DNA of 64,000 nucleotides from Streptococcus sp. NPS 308 (GCF_002355895.1 NZ_AP017652.1:529001-593000), one strand, 5' to 3'; counted from the first letter of the stretch, positions 43,169 through 51,988 are shown. Program-made: numbers and translations. The notes: generated by a model not told the origin, from the sequence alone.

Positions 43169-44512
43169 ATGACAAAACGTGTAACAATTATCGATGTAAA
43201 AGACTACGTTGGTCAAGAAGTGACCATTGGGGCCTGGGTTGCCAACAAATCAGGAAAAGGAAAAATTGCCTTCTTGCAATTGCGTGATGGAACAGCCTTT
43301 TTCCAAGGAGTAGCCTTTAAACCAAACTTTATTGAAAAATTCGGCGAAGAAGTTGGTCTTGAAAAATTTGAAACGATCAAACACTTGAGCCAAGAGACTT
43401 CTGTTTATGTGACAGGAATTGTCAAAGAAGACGAACGTTCTAAGTTTGGTTATGAGCTCGATATCACAGACATCGAAGTGATCGGTGAATCTCAAGATTA
43501 CCCAATCACACCAAAAGAACACGGAACAGACTTCTTGATGGACAACCGTCACTTGTGGCTCCGTTCTCGTAAGCAAGTAGCGGTCATGCAAATCCGTAAC
43601 GCTATCATCTATGCAACCTATGAGTTTTTTGACAAGAACGGCTTCATGAAGTTTGATAGCCCAATTCTTTCAGGAAATGCGGCTGAAGATTCAACAGAAC
43701 TCTTTGAAACAGACTACTTTGGGACACCAGCATACTTGAGCCAGTCAGGTCAGCTTTATCTTGAAGCAGGTGCTATGGCCCTTGGTCGTGTCTTTGACTT
43801 TGGACCAGTATTCCGTGCGGAGAAATCTAAGACTCGCCGTCACTTGACTGAGTTCTGGATGATGGATGCGGAGTACTCTTACTTGACACATGATGAGTCA
43901 CTTGACTTGCAAGAAGCATATGTTAAAGCCCTTCTTCAAGGTGTTCTTGACCGTGCTCCTCAAGCCTTGGAAACTTTGGAACGCGATACAGAGCTTTTGA
44001 AACGCTACATTGCAGAGCCATTCAAACGCATCACTTACGATCAAGCTATTGACCTCTTGCAAGAGCATGAAAACGATGAAGATGCAGACTACGAGCATTT
44101 GGAACATGGAGATGACTTTGGCTCACCACACGAAACTTGGATTTCAAACCACTTTGGTGTGCCAACTTTCGTTATCAACTATCCAGCAGCTATTAAGGCC
44201 TTCTACATGAAACCAGTTCCTGGCAATCCAGAGCGCGTGCTTTGTGCAGACTTGCTTGCACCAGAAGGCTATGGAGAAATCATCGGTGGTTCCATGCGTG
44301 AGGAAGACTACGATGCCCTTGTCGCTAAGATGGAAGAACTTGGAATGGATCGTACAGAGTACGAATTCTACCTTGACCTTCGCAAATACGGTACTGTTCC
44401 ACACGGTGGATTTGGTATCGGTATCGAGCGTATGGTAACTTTCGCAGCAGGTACAAAACACATCCGTGAAGCGATTCCATTCCCACGTATGTTGCACCGT
44501 ATCAAACCATAA
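43169..44512 (+). CDS. asnS: Asparaginyl-tRNA synthetase
   Basis: A 447-residue class IIb synthetase. The N-terminal OB fold (about 15-105; [24 protein letters not shown]) binds the anticodon. Motif 2 is [21 protein letters not shown] (about 211-231), and motif 3 [12 protein letters not shown] (about 415-426). The absence of an Asp insertion domain supports Asn specificity over AspRS. AAAGGAAG precedes ATG. It is highly expressed by codon use. Confidence 0.96.
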   Translation: MTKRVTIIDVKDYVGQEVTIGAWVANKSGKGKIAFLQLRDGTAFFQGVAFKPNFIEKFGEEVGLEKFETIKHLSQETSVYVTGIVKEDERSKFGYELDITDIEVIGESQDYPITPKEHGTDFLMDNRHLWLRSRKQVAVMQIRNAIIYATYEFFDKNGFMKFDSPILSGNAAEDSTELFETDYFGTPAYLSQSGQLYLEAGAMALGRVFDFGPVFRAEKSKTRRHLTEFWMMDAEYSYLTHDESLDLQEAYVKALLQGVLDRAPQALETLERDTELLKRYIAEPFKRITYDQAIDLLQEHENDEDADYEHLEHGDDFGSPHETWISNHFGVPTFVINYPAAIKAFYMKPVPGNPERVLCADLLAPEGYGEIIGGSMREEDYDALVAKMEELGMDRTEYEFYLDLRKYGTVPHGGFGIGIERMVTFAAGTKHIREAIPFPRMLHRIKP

Positions 44513-44518
44513 AAAGAC

Positions 44519-44542
44519 TAAAACGCCCTAGGGGCGTTTTTT
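44519..44542 (+). terminator. Terminator of asnS
   Basis: A compact hairpin, AAACGCCC / GGGCGTTT with a 3-base loop, followed by a run of six Ts. Confidence 0.88.
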
Positions 44543-44593
44543 CAAAACACCATAATACTTGAAAGAAGAGGTGAGGGACATGTAAAGCACAGA

Positions 44594-44634
44594 TTAACAA
44601 GTGACAAACACAAAGATACATATACACTTGTTAA
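44594..44634 (+). promoter_or_regulatory. Perfect inverted repeat before the MFS gene
   Basis: TTAACAAGTG (44594-44603) and CACTTGTTAA (44625-44634) are exact 10-base arms 21 bases apart. The right arm runs into the ribosome binding site AAAGGAG. It could be an operator or an RNA stem that hides the binding site. Confidence 0.55.
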
Positions 44635-44641
44635 AGGAGAA

Positions 44642-45853
44642 ATGATGTTTAAACCAAATTATCGGAAGAATATCGGTCTCATGGCTGGAGTGGAATTTTT
44701 TGCCTTTCTGGGCATTACCAGCTTTTGGATTCTATTTCTCAGTCAAAACGGGATGTCGCTTTGGCAGATTGGCTTATTGGAAAGTATTTTTCACGCCACC
44801 AGTGTCATTTGCGAAATTCCCTCTGGAATGTTAGCTGACCGCTATTCATATAAAACCAATCTTTATCTCAGTCGGATTGCTGGGATTGCGTCGTCTATTC
44901 TCATGTTACTAGGACAAGGTAATTTTTGGATTTACGCACTCGCTATGGTGGTGAGTGCCTTGTCTTATAATTTTGATTCGGGGACGAGTGCAGCTATGGT
45001 TTATGATTCGGCCGTGGAGGCTGGATTAAAAGAGCGCTACTTGTCTATCTCAAGTTTTATGTCAGGAGTAGCAGAAGGAACTCGGTCTTTGGGGACCGTT
45101 TTAGCGGGATTTTTTGTCCATGGTCAATTGCACTTGACCTACTATATCATGATTGCCACTTCTATAATCGTCCTATTCTTAACTTGGATGCTAAAAGAGC
45201 CTAGTGTTAAAGCTCAAAAATCTGAGCGTCTGACCATGAAAAGGATTATGTTGACTGTCAAAGAGGAGTTGCGGAGAAACCCCAGTCTTTTTAGTTGGAT
45301 GATTCTGTCCCAAATCATCGGGACACTGATGTGCATGTTTTATTTTTACTATCAAAATCAACTGCCGGACTTAGAAGGATGGCAGATTTCGATGGTCATG
45401 CTGATCGGCAGTGTTTTGAATATCTGGGCAGTTTATCTAGCGAGTAAGATTGGAAAGAAATATTCCGCCTTAAAGCTCTTTCCAATTCTTGTACTCTTAA
45501 CGGGAGTGACCTACTTACTTTCCTACTTTGGTACGCCACTGATTTATATTTTGATTTATTTGATTAGTAACGCCTTATATGCTCTCTTTCAACCGATTTT
45601 TGACAACGATTTACAAAAGCGACTCCCAAGTGAGGTACGTGCAACCATGCTAAGTGTCTACTCCATGATGTTCAACCTGAGTATGATTGTTATTTTTCCT
45701 CTAACGGGTTGGCTGATTGATGCTATAGGTTTTGTAGTAGCCTTCATTTACTTAGGATTCTTTTTAGTAATAGTCGGATTTTCACTATTCTTCATTTTGA
45801 AAGAGATGGCCAGAGCTGTAGAACTGAAAGAGAATGTTATTTCTAAGCAATAG
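44642..45853 (+). CDS. Major facilitator superfamily transporter
   Basis: A 403-residue protein with about twelve hydrophobic segments. Between helices 2 and 3 it has GMLADRYSYKTN (about 60-71), the MFS motif A variant. Helix 4 region and LGTVLAGFFVHG (about 154-165) resemble drug and small-molecule exporters. AAAGGAGAA leads to ATG 44642; the next codon is also ATG. Substrate is unknown. It interrupts the otherwise housekeeping asnS to rpsF stretch and has a dedicated inverted repeat upstream, which suggests an accessory, regulated gene. Confidence 0.87.
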   Translation: MMFKPNYRKNIGLMAGVEFFAFLGITSFWILFLSQNGMSLWQIGLLESIFHATSVICEIPSGMLADRYSYKTNLYLSRIAGIASSILMLLGQGNFWIYALAMVVSALSYNFDSGTSAAMVYDSAVEAGLKERYLSISSFMSGVAEGTRSLGTVLAGFFVHGQLHLTYYIMIATSIIVLFLTWMLKEPSVKAQKSERLTMKRIMLTVKEELRRNPSLFSWMILSQIIGTLMCMFYFYYQNQLPDLEGWQISMVMLIGSVLNIWAVYLASKIGKKYSALKLFPILVLLTGVTYLLSYFGTPLIYILIYLISNALYALFQPIFDNDLQKRLPSEVRATMLSVYSMMFNLSMIVIFPLTGWLIDAIGFVVAFIYLGFFLVIVGFSLFFILKEMARAVELKENVISKQ

Positions 45854-45882
45854 AGTTATTTTTCATTTTTATCTTTTTTCTC

Positions 45883-45911
45883 TTGCTATCTACTAGTATT
45901 TCTAGTATAAT
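45883..45911 (+). promoter_or_regulatory. Promoter of rpsF-ssb-rpsR
   Basis: TTGCTA (45883-45888), 17-base spacer, perfect TATAAT (45906-45911). Confidence 0.85.
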
Positions 45912-45917
45912 AGTTAA

Positions 45918-45975
45918 TTGTGAGCAAACCTCACTTACCCCTTGCAAAGTCTTGGGGTCATTAGACCAAAAGGAG
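45918..45975 (+). promoter_or_regulatory. Structured leader of rpsF operon
   Basis: Two hairpins, GTGAG / CTCAC (45920-45934) and ACCCC / GGGGT (45937-45958), precede the binding site AAAAGGAGG. S6:S18 complexes are known to bind rpsF leaders in many bacteria; whether this leader belongs to that class was not tested. Confidence 0.45.
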
Positions 45976-45985
45976 GAACATATCA

Positions 45986-46276
45986 ATGGCTAAATACGAA
46001 ATTCTTTATATCATTCGTCCAAACATTGAAGAAGAAGCGAAAAACGCTTTGGTAGCACGTTTTGACTCTATCTTGACTGACAACGGTGCAACTGTTGTTG
46101 AATCAAAATCATGGGAAAAACGTCGTCTTGCATACGAAATCCAAGATTTCCGTGAAGGACTTTACCACATCGTTAACGTTGAAGCAAACGACGACGCAGC
46201 TCTTAAAGAGTTTGACCGTCTTTCAAAAATCAACGCTGACATTCTTCGTCACATGATCGTCAAACTTGACGCGTAA
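45986..46276 (+). CDS. rpsF: 30S ribosomal protein S6
   Basis: A 96-residue ribosomal protein that binds 16S rRNA with S18. The family start [17 protein letters not shown] (3-19), [21 protein letters not shown] (about 50-70) and the C-terminal LRHMIVKLD are clear. AAAAGGAGG lies 9 bases before ATG. It is the first gene of the conserved rpsF-ssb-rpsR operon. Confidence 0.98.
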   Translation: MAKYEILYIIRPNIEEEAKNALVARFDSILTDNGATVVESKSWEKRRLAYEIQDFREGLYHIVNVEANDDAALKEFDRLSKINADILRHMIVKLDA

Positions 46277-46287
46277 GAAGGTAAATT

Positions 46288-46758
46288 ATGATTAACAATG
46301 TTGTACTTGTAGGGCGTATGACTCGTGACGCTGAGTTGCGTTATACCCCATCAAATGTAGCAGTTGCGACTTTTACTCTTGCAGTAAACCGTACATTCAA
46401 GAGTCAAAATGGCGAACGTGAGGCTGATTTTATCAATGTCGTTATGTGGCGCCAACAGGCTGAAAATCTTGCTAACTGGGCTAAAAAAGGCTCTCTTATC
46501 GGGATCACAGGTCGTATCCAGACTCGTAGTTACGATAACCAGCAAGGACAACGTGTCTACGTAACAGAAGTCGTGGCTGAGAATTTCCAAATGTTGGAAA
46601 GCCGCGGAGTGCGTGAAGGACATACAGGTGGGGCTTATTCTGCACCAACTGCAGGTCAATCAGCACCTGCAAACCCAGTACCAGACTTTTCACGTTCTGA
46701 AAATCCATTTGGAGCAACAAATCCATTGGACATTTCAGATGATGATTTACCATTCTAA
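46288..46758 (+). CDS. ssb: Single-stranded DNA-binding protein
   Basis: A 156-residue OB-fold protein (about 1-105) opening [20 protein letters not shown], with [35 protein letters not shown] in the core. A Gly/Pro/Ser-rich linker leads to the acidic tip DISDDDLPF, which recruits repair and replication partners. This is the operon SSB (SsbA type), not the short competence-induced SsbB, as shown by its location and full C-terminal tail. GAAGG precedes ATG. Confidence 0.97.
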   Translation: MINNVVLVGRMTRDAELRYTPSNVAVATFTLAVNRTFKSQNGEREADFINVVMWRQQAENLANWAKKGSLIGITGRIQTRSYDNQQGQRVYVTEVVAENFQMLESRGVREGHTGGAYSAPTAGQSAPANPVPDFSRSENPFGATNPLDISDDDLPF

Positions 46759-46789
46759 TGGACAATTAATACTATAAAGGAGAAAAAAC

Positions 46790-47029
46790 ATGGCTCAACA
46801 ACGTCGTGGCGGATTCAAACGCCGTAAAAAAGTTGATTACATCGCAGCAAACAAAATTGAATATGTTGATTACAAAGATACTGAGCTTCTTAGCCGTTTC
46901 GTTTCAGAACGTGGGAAAATCCTTCCTCGTCGTGTAACAGGAACTTCAGCTAAAAACCAACGTAAAGTAACAACAGCTATCAAACGCGCTCGCGTAATGG
47001 CTTTGATGCCTTTCGTAAACGAAGATTAA
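46790..47029 (+). CDS. rpsR: 30S ribosomal protein S18
   Basis: A 79-residue ribosomal protein. The N-terminal basic [14 protein letters not shown] and central [49 protein letters not shown] are the S18 signature. It lacks zinc-binding cysteines, so it is the C-minus form. AAAGGAGAAAAAAC precedes ATG. It ends the operon and is followed by an array of terminators. Confidence 0.98.
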   Translation: MAQQRRGGFKRRKKVDYIAANKIEYVDYKDTELLSRFVSERGKILPRRVTGTSAKNQRKVTTAIKRARVMALMPFVNED

Positions 47030-47056
47030 AAAAGAGGTCCGGGTGGACCTCTTTTT
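47029..47056 (+). terminator. Primary rpsR terminator (first of the array)
   Basis: AAAAAGAGGTCC pairs with GGACCTCTTTTT around a 4-base loop GGGT. It is a near-perfect 12-bp stem starting in the stop codon. Confidence 0.93.
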
Positions 47057-47406
47057 CATGAGCTTGAAAACTAGAAAGCGAATTAAGACCCTGGTGGGTC
47101 TTTTTTTCACGAGCTTTGAAACGAGAGAGCGAGTTGAGGTCCGGGTGGCCCTCTTTTTCAGACCCTGGTGGGTCTTTTTTTTTCACGAGCATAGAAATGT
47201 GATTGCGAGTTGAGCCCGGGTGGCCCTCTTTTTCACGAGCCTTGAAATGAGAGAGCAAGTTGAGGTCCGGGTGGGTCTTTTTTTCACGAGCTTTGAAACG
47301 AGAGAGCGAGTTGAGGTCCGGGTGGCCCTCTTTTTCAGACCCTGGTGGGTCATTTTTCACGAGCTTTGAAACGAGAAGGCGACTTCGGTCCAGTGGCCCT
47401 TTTTTT
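47031..47406 (+). repeat. Tandem array of about 51-base terminator-like units after rpsR
   Basis: About six to seven diverged units repeat the pattern hairpin, T-tract, CACGAGCTTTGAAACGAGAG, AGCGAGTTGA. Two hairpin types alternate: GACCC-TGGT-GGGTC (47087-47100, 47161-47174, 47338-47351) and GAGGTCC-GGGT-GGCCCTC (47136-47153, 47316-47333), with hybrid forms near 47213 and 47264 and a worn copy at 47387. Each is followed by 5-9 Ts. Some units carry both hairpins. The conserved linker argues for slippage or unequal crossing over. Confidence 0.88.
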
Positions 47407-47415
47407 CAGACTTTT

Positions 47416-47445
47416 CCAGGACTCTGTTAGAATGGAGTCCCTTTT
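47416..47445 (+). terminator. Terminator-like hairpin after the array
   Basis: GGACTC pairs with GAGTCC across a loop of about 10 bases (47419-47440), then four Ts. Its sequence differs from the array units. Confidence 0.6.
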
Positions 47446-47446
47446 G

Positions 47447-47481
47447 ACCTAGTAAGATTCTTTTGTCTTACTAGGTTTTTT
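47447..47481 (+). terminator. Strong terminator closing the region
   Basis: A perfect 11-bp stem, ACCTAGTAAGA (47447-47457) / TCTTACTAGGT (47466-47476), with a run of Ts. Confidence 0.88.
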
Positions 47482-47500
47482 CTTTTAATCTTTATTATCG

Positions 47501-47509
47501 TGCTATAAT
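47501..47509 (+). promoter_or_regulatory. Extended -10 promoter of the acetyltransferase gene
   Basis: TGC-TATAAT 29 bases before ATG. Confidence 0.68.
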
Positions 47510-47538
47510 GGTAGGAGAAAGCTTTAAAGGAGCAACTT

Positions 47539-48048
47539 ATGAAGACGATATGTTCAATTAGAAAAATGCAAGAATCTGACATAAAAAATCTATCTCGAGG
47601 ATTTATCAGCCAAGGTTGGCCAAGTAGAGAGGAGATTTTAACTCGATACTTTAAGGAGCAAGAAAGTGGGGAGAGAGAAGTCTTAGTTGCAGAGGTTGAG
47701 GGTGCTGTAGCGGGTTACATTACGATTTTACCCGACGCTAAGCAGGGGCCTTTTGCTGGAATGGCTCCAGAACTTTCAGATTTCAATGTCTTTGAGCCCT
47801 TTCAAAATCAAGGTATTGGAAATCTCTTGCTGGAAGAAGCAGAAAAACGAGTTAGGCTCATATCGGATAAGGTGACCCTTGGTGTTGGGCTCCATTCAGG
47901 CTATGGTCCTGCTCAGAGATTGTACATCAAACGAGGCTATATTCCAGATGGTTCAGGTGTTTGGTATCGAAATCAGCCCTTGGAAATGAATGCTACTATT
48001 CAAAATAATGATGATTTAGTTCTGTACCTATCCAAGAAATTCGAATAA
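47539..48048 (+). CDS. GNAT family N-acetyltransferase
   Basis: A 169-residue acetyltransferase. The acetyl-CoA loop is FQNQGIGNLLLEEAEKRV (about 94-111; QxxGxG/A form), with VAGYITILPDA (about 56-66) as the central strand. ATG follows AAAGGAGCAAC. Its substrate (amine, aminoglycoside or protein) cannot be determined. It stands alone between the terminator array and the HAD-cyclophilin gene. Confidence 0.86.
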   Translation: MKTICSIRKMQESDIKNLSRGFISQGWPSREEILTRYFKEQESGEREVLVAEVEGAVAGYITILPDAKQGPFAGMAPELSDFNVFEPFQNQGIGNLLLEEAEKRVRLISDKVTLGVGLHSGYGPAQRLYIKRGYIPDGSGVWYRNQPLEMNATIQNNDDLVLYLSKKFE

Positions 48049-48091
48049 GAGATAGTGAATTTTTTTGAAGATAGGGGATTTCTCTACTTTA

Positions 48092-48100
48092 TGGTATAAT
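48092..48100 (+). promoter_or_regulatory. Extended -10 promoter of the HAD-cyclophilin gene
   Basis: TGG-TATAAT, 30 bases before ATG. Confidence 0.7.
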
Positions 48101-48129
48101 GGAAAGAGTGATGGAAAAGAGGTAGAGAG

Positions 48130-49530
48130 ATGGATGCAAAATTAAAATACAAGGCAAAGAAGATTAAAATCGTCTTTTTTGATATTGATGATACCTTGCG
48201 TACGTCAAAGACGGGCTTTATTCCGGCGACAATTCCCACTGTTTTTAAGCAGTTGCGAGAGAAAGGAATTTTAACAGGAATCGCCTCTGGACGAGGTATT
48301 TTTGGTGTTGTTCCAGAGATTCGTGATCTTAAACCTGACTTTTTTGTAACCCTAAATGGGGCCTATATAGAAGATAAAAAAGGTCAAATCATTTATCAGC
48401 ATCAGATTGCCAAAGAAGATGTGGAAGAATACATCGCTTGGACAAAACAAGAGGGGATTGAGTACGGCTTGGTTGGCAGTCATGACGCCAAACTCTCCAC
48501 TCGAACAGAACTGATCAGTGAGGCTATTGATCCGATTTATCCAAACTTGGATGTGGATCCAGATTTTCATGAAAAAGTAGAGATTTATCAGATGTGGACC
48601 TTTGAGGAAAAAGGAGATGACCTGCACTTGCCAGATAGTCTCTCTGGTAAACTTCGCATGGTGCGTTGGCATGAACATTCATCTGATATCGTGCCTATTT
48701 CAGGTTCAAAAGCCACAGGTGTAGCCAAGGTGGTAGAGCATTTAGGCTTGAAACCAGAGAATGTCATGGTCTTTGGAGACGGTCTGAATGACTTGGAACT
48801 CTTTGATTATGCAGGAATTAGCATTGCCATGGGAATTTCCCATGAAAAAATCAAAGAAAAAGCAGATTATATTACAAAAACAGTAGAAAAAGATGGCATT
48901 TTTGATGCCTTAGAAGGATTTGGTATGGTAGAAAAAGAATTGCATTTCCCACAAGTAGACATTGAAACAGTAGAAGGTCCGTTGGCGACTATTAAGACAA
49001 ATTACGGAGACTTGCGTATCAAGCTTTTCCCTGAGCAGGCTCCCAAAACAGTAGCCAACTTTGTTGCTCTTTCAAAAGATGGTTACTATGATGGTGTGAT
49101 TTTCCACCGCATTATCAAGGACTTTATGATCCAAGGTGGAGACCCAACTGGTACTGGTATGGGCGGAGAGTCAATTTATGGTCAAGCGTTTGAGGATGAA
49201 TTTTCAGAAGAACTTTATAATATTCGTGGTGCTCTTTCTATGGCCAATGCTGGACCGAATACCAATGGAAGCCAGTTTTTCATCGTGCAAAACCAACACT
49301 TGCCATACTCTAAGAAAGAGATTGCGCGTGGTGGTTGGCCAGAACCAATCGCTGAGATTTATGCAGAGCAAGGTGGAACTCCTCACCTTGACCGCCGCCA
49401 TACTGTTTTTGGGCAATTGGTAGATGCAGCATCTTTTGCTGTCTTAGATACCATTGCAGCTGTTGAGACTGGTGCAATGGACAAGCCAGTTGAAGATGTG
49501 GTAATTGAAACGATTGAAATTGAGGACTAG
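48130..49530 (+). CDS. Cof-type HAD phosphatase fused to cyclophilin peptidyl-prolyl isomerase
   Basis: A 466-residue two-domain protein. The HAD half (about 1-265) has motif I FFDIDDTLRTS (about 16-26), motif II SGRG near 54, and GDGLNDLELF (about 217-226). The cyclophilin half (about 276-466) has FHRIIKDFMIQGGDPTGTG (about 325-343) and ANAGPNTNGSQFFI (about 372-385), with the catalytic Arg in FHRI. Both halves look intact, so it should be a dual-function enzyme; the same fusion is remembered from other streptococci. AAGAGGTAGAGAG precedes ATG. The S1 gene follows directly. Confidence 0.92.
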   Translation: MDAKLKYKAKKIKIVFFDIDDTLRTSKTGFIPATIPTVFKQLREKGILTGIASGRGIFGVVPEIRDLKPDFFVTLNGAYIEDKKGQIIYQHQIAKEDVEEYIAWTKQEGIEYGLVGSHDAKLSTRTELISEAIDPIYPNLDVDPDFHEKVEIYQMWTFEEKGDDLHLPDSLSGKLRMVRWHEHSSDIVPISGSKATGVAKVVEHLGLKPENVMVFGDGLNDLELFDYAGISIAMGISHEKIKEKADYITKTVEKDGIFDALEGFGMVEKELHFPQVDIETVEGPLATIKTNYGDLRIKLFPEQAPKTVANFVALSKDGYYDGVIFHRIIKDFMIQGGDPTGTGMGGESIYGQAFEDEFSEELYNIRGALSMANAGPNTNGSQFFIVQNQHLPYSKKEIARGGWPEPIAEIYAEQGGTPHLDRRHTVFGQLVDAASFAVLDTIAAVETGAMDKPVEDVVIETIEIED

Positions 49531-49531
49531 G

Positions 49532-49891
49532 ATGAAAATTGGTGATAAGCTAAACGGGCGTATTACAGGAATTCAGCCCTATGGTGCCTTTGTCGAGTTA
49601 GAGACAGGGGTGACAGGGCTGATTCACATCTCGGAAATCCGGACGGGATTTATTGAGAATATCTATGATATTTTAAAAATTGGTGATGAGGTTCAAGTAC
49701 AGGTGGTGGATTTTGACGAATACACTGGGAAAGCCAGTCTTTCTATCCGTACTTTGGAGGAAGAAAAACATCAATTGCCAAGACGGAGACGTTTTTCAAA
49801 TGATCGTATCAAGCACGGTTTTGCGCCACTTGCTCGAATGATGCCTGTTTGGACAAGAGAAGCCTTGGAGCATTTAAAAAAGAAGCCGTAA
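49532..49891 (+). CDS. S1 domain RNA-binding protein (YugI/GSP13-like)
   Basis: A 119-residue protein with an S1 fold at 1-75 (GDKLNGRITGIQPYGAFVELETGVTGLIHISEIRTGFIENI, DEVQVQVVDFD). A basic tail follows (RRRRFSNDRIKHGF, about 88-101). YugI (general stress protein 13) in B. subtilis and CvfD in pneumococcus are similar small S1 regulators. ATG 49532 is one base after the cyclophilin stop, with GAGGACTAGG as binding site. Likely an RNA or ribosome-linked regulator. Confidence 0.87.
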   Translation: MKIGDKLNGRITGIQPYGAFVELETGVTGLIHISEIRTGFIENIYDILKIGDEVQVQVVDFDEYTGKASLSIRTLEEEKHQLPRRRRFSNDRIKHGFAPLARMMPVWTREALEHLKKKP

Positions 49892-49910
49892 ATACGGTTA
49901 TTTAAATCAT

Positions 49911-49938
49911 TTGTAATGTTAACATAGTTTGATATAAT
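49911..49938 (+). promoter_or_regulatory. Promoter of the trmN6-like gene, leaderless geometry
   Basis: TTGTAA (49911-49916), 16-base spacer, extended -10 TGA-TATAAT (49930-49938). Six bases (GGAAGT) lead to ATG 49945; GGAAG is too close to serve as a ribosome binding site. Confidence 0.75.
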
Positions 49939-49944
49939 GGAAGT

Positions 49945-50694
49945 ATGAAAGAAGAACAATTATTAAAATCAGGAGAGCGAATCAACCAGCTCTTTTCGAC
50001 AGATATCAAGATCATTCAAAATAGAGAAGTGTTCAGCTATTCGGTGGATAGTGTTCTCTTGTCACGCTTTCCTCGCTTTCCTAAAAATGGCTTAATTGTG
50101 GACTTTTGTGCTGGCAATGGTGCAGTAGGACTTTTTGCAAGTAGTCGTACCAAGGCAAAAATTCTCTCTGTAGAAATTCAGGAGCGTTTGGCGGATATGG
50201 CAGAGCGTTCGGTTCAGTTGAATGGCTTGGAAGAGCAGATGCAGGTTATTTGCGATGATTTGAAAAATATGCCTGCTCGCATTCAGGGAAGTAAGGTGGA
50301 CATGATTTTGTGCAATCCGCCTTATTTCAAGGTGGATCCGCATTCCAATCTGAACGAGAGTGAACACTACCTCCTAGCAAGACACGAAATTGCGACTAAT
50401 CTTAAGGAAATCTGTCGAAGTGCTCAGAGTATTCTCAAGTCTAATGGTCGTTTTGTCATGGTTCACCGTCCAGATCGACTGTTGGATATTCTAGACATGC
50501 TTCAACGCCACAATTTAGCACCCAAGCGCCTGCAATTTGTCTATCCTAAACGAGAGAAGGAGGCTAATATGCTTTTAATCGAAGCTATCAAAGATGGATC
50601 TATTAGTGGCTTCAAGGTCTTGCCACCGCTCATTGTTCACAATGATGATGGTTCTTATACCCCAGAAATTCAAGAGATTTACTATGGATCATAA
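49945..50694 (+). CDS. tRNA1(Val) adenine N6-methyltransferase-like (TrmN6/YfiC)
   Basis: A 249-residue SAM-dependent methyltransferase. Motif I is [14 protein letters not shown] (about 49-62), and motif [10 protein letters not shown] (about 121-128), the NPPY typical of N6-adenine methylases. In E. coli the homologue methylates A37 of tRNA1Val; the streptococcal target is inferred. Promoter spacing and the lack of a binding site predict a leaderless message. The stop overlaps the GIY-YIG gene by 11 bases. Confidence 0.87.
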   Translation: MKEEQLLKSGERINQLFSTDIKIIQNREVFSYSVDSVLLSRFPRFPKNGLIVDFCAGNGAVGLFASSRTKAKILSVEIQERLADMAERSVQLNGLEEQMQVICDDLKNMPARIQGSKVDMILCNPPYFKVDPHSNLNESEHYLLARHEIATNLKEICRSAQSILKSNGRFVMVHRPDRLLDILDMLQRHNLAPKRLQFVYPKREKEANMLLIEAIKDGSISGFKVLPPLIVHNDDGSYTPEIQEIYYGS

Positions 50695-50968
50695 GGCCTA
50701 CATGTATGTGGTAGAGTGTCGCGACGGTTCTTATTATACGGGCTATACAACGGATGTGAAGAGGCGCCTTGCCGTTCATAATAGTGGTAAGGGAGCCAAG
50801 TATACCCGAGCTCGATTACCAGTCAAACTTATCTATGTGGAGGCTTTTGCTAGCAAGGAAGAAGCCATGTCTGCAGAGGCTCTTCTCAAACGTAAGAAAA
50901 GACCACAGAAAGAACGATTTTTATCCGAAAATCAAGAGAAAAATCTAGCCAACCATATTGATGTCTAA
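50684..50968 (+). CDS. GIY-YIG nuclease superfamily protein (UPF0213)
   Basis: A 94-residue protein with the motif [17 protein letters not shown] (5-21; the GIY-YIG equivalent is MYVV...YTGY) and [25 protein letters not shown] (about 25-49), with the catalytic Arg and Glu of the fold. Members of this family (YhbQ/YazA) are small stand-alone nucleases of unclear role. ATG 50684 is chosen as it opens at the motif and is coupled to the overlapped methyltransferase; a longer frame runs inside that gene. Confidence 0.88.
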   Translation: MDHKAYMYVVECRDGSYYTGYTTDVKRRLAVHNSGKGAKYTRARLPVKLIYVEAFASKEEAMSAEALLKRKKRPQKERFLSENQEKNLANHIDV

Positions 50969-50997
50969 TGAGGAGTCCTTTGACTCCTCTTACTTTT
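50969..50997 (+). terminator. Terminator of the trmN6-GIY-YIG operon
   Basis: A perfect 8-bp stem, GAGGAGTC (50970-50977) / GACTCCTC (50982-50989), followed by an interrupted T-tract. Confidence 0.7.
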
Positions 50998-51024
50998 GTC
51001 AAAAGAGGAAAAAAGTGCTACAAT
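50996..51024 (+). promoter_or_regulatory. Promoter of ppaC
   Basis: TTGTCA (50996-51001), 17-base spacer, extended -10 TGC-TACAAT (51016-51024). Confidence 0.8.
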
Positions 51025-51052
51025 AAGGAGAATAAAGAAACGAGGTATTATC

Positions 51053-51988
51053 ATGTCTAAGATTCTAGTATTTGGTCACCAAAATCCAGATTCAGATGCC
51101 ATTGGGTCATCTGTAGCCTTTGCTTATCTTGCAAAAGAGGCTTATGGATTGGACACAGAAGCAGTAGCACTTGGAACCCCTAATGAAGAAACAGCCTATG
51201 TATTGAACTATTTTGGTGTTGAAGCACCACGCGTTATCACATCTGCTAAAGCAGAAGGTGCAGAGCAAGTCATCTTGACTGACCACAATGAATTCCAACA
51301 ATCAGTGTCAGATATCGCTGAAGTAGAAGTTTACGGTGTTGTAGACCACCACCGTGTGGCTAACTTTGAAACTGCAAGCCCACTTTACATGCGCTTGGAA
51401 CCAGTTGGATCAGCTTCATCTATCGTTTACCGCATGTTCAAAGAACACGGTGTAGCAGTTCCTAAAGAAATTGCAGGTTTGATGCTGTCTGGTTTGATTT
51501 CAGATACCCTTCTTTTGAAATCACCAACAACTCACCCATCTGATAAAGTCATTGCTCCTGAATTGGCTGAATTGGCTGGTGTCAACTTGGAAGAGTACGG
51601 TCTTGCCATGCTGAAAGCTGGTACAAACTTAGCTAGCAAATCTGCTGAAGAATTGATTGATATCGATGCTAAGACCTTTGAACTCAACGGAAATAAGGTC
51701 CGTGTTGCCCAAGTAAACACAGTTGATATTGCTGAAGTCTTGGAACGTCAAGCAGAAATTGAAGCTGCAATGCAAGCGGCCAATACAGCAAATGGCTACT
51801 CTGACTTTGTCTTGATGATTACAGATATCGTTAACTCAAACTCAGAAATTTTGGCTCTTGGATCAAACATGGACAAGGTCGAAGCAGCCTTCAACTTCAA
51901 ACTTGAAAACAACCATGCTTTCCTTCCAGGTGCCGTTTCACGTAAGAAACAAGTGGTGCCTCAGTTGACAGAAAGCTTTAATGGCTAA
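51053..51988 (+). CDS. ppaC: Manganese-dependent inorganic pyrophosphatase (family II)
   Basis: A 311-residue DHH-family enzyme that hydrolyses pyrophosphate. Metal-binding motifs [12 protein letters not shown] (8-19), DHN in ILTDHNEF (about 73-80), and DHHRV (about 97-101) are present, along with [11 protein letters not shown] at the C-terminus, which binds substrate. ATG 51053 gives the standard length; a longer frame upstream has no better site. CGAGGTATTATC precedes ATG, with AAGGAG further upstream. Dependence on Mn links it with the mntE/mgtA metal balance genes. Confidence 0.96.
   Translation: MSKILVFGHQNPDSDAIGSSVAFAYLAKEAYGLDTEAVALGTPNEETAYVLNYFGVEAPRVITSAKAEGAEQVILTDHNEFQQSVSDIAEVEVYGVVDHHRVANFETASPLYMRLEPVGSASSIVYRMFKEHGVAVPKEIAGLMLSGLISDTLLLKSPTTHPSDKVIAPELAELAGVNLEEYGLAMLKAGTNLASKSAEELIDIDAKTFELNGNKVRVAQVNTVDIAEVLERQAEIEAAMQAANTANGYSDFVLMITDIVNSNSEILALGSNMDKVEAAFNFKLENNHAFLPGAVSRKKQVVPQLTESFNG

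Noticed and set aside
46980-47360. A 126-codon open frame on the minus strand covering rpsR's end and the terminator array, with a repeated peptide pattern
   Set aside because: It exists only because the array period (51) is divisible by three. It has no ribosome binding site, reads through the T-tracts as poly-Lys and runs into rpsR, so it is not a real gene.
50594-50683. Longer N-terminus for the GIY-YIG protein
   Set aside because: It lies inside the methyltransferase gene and precedes the domain start without a binding site.
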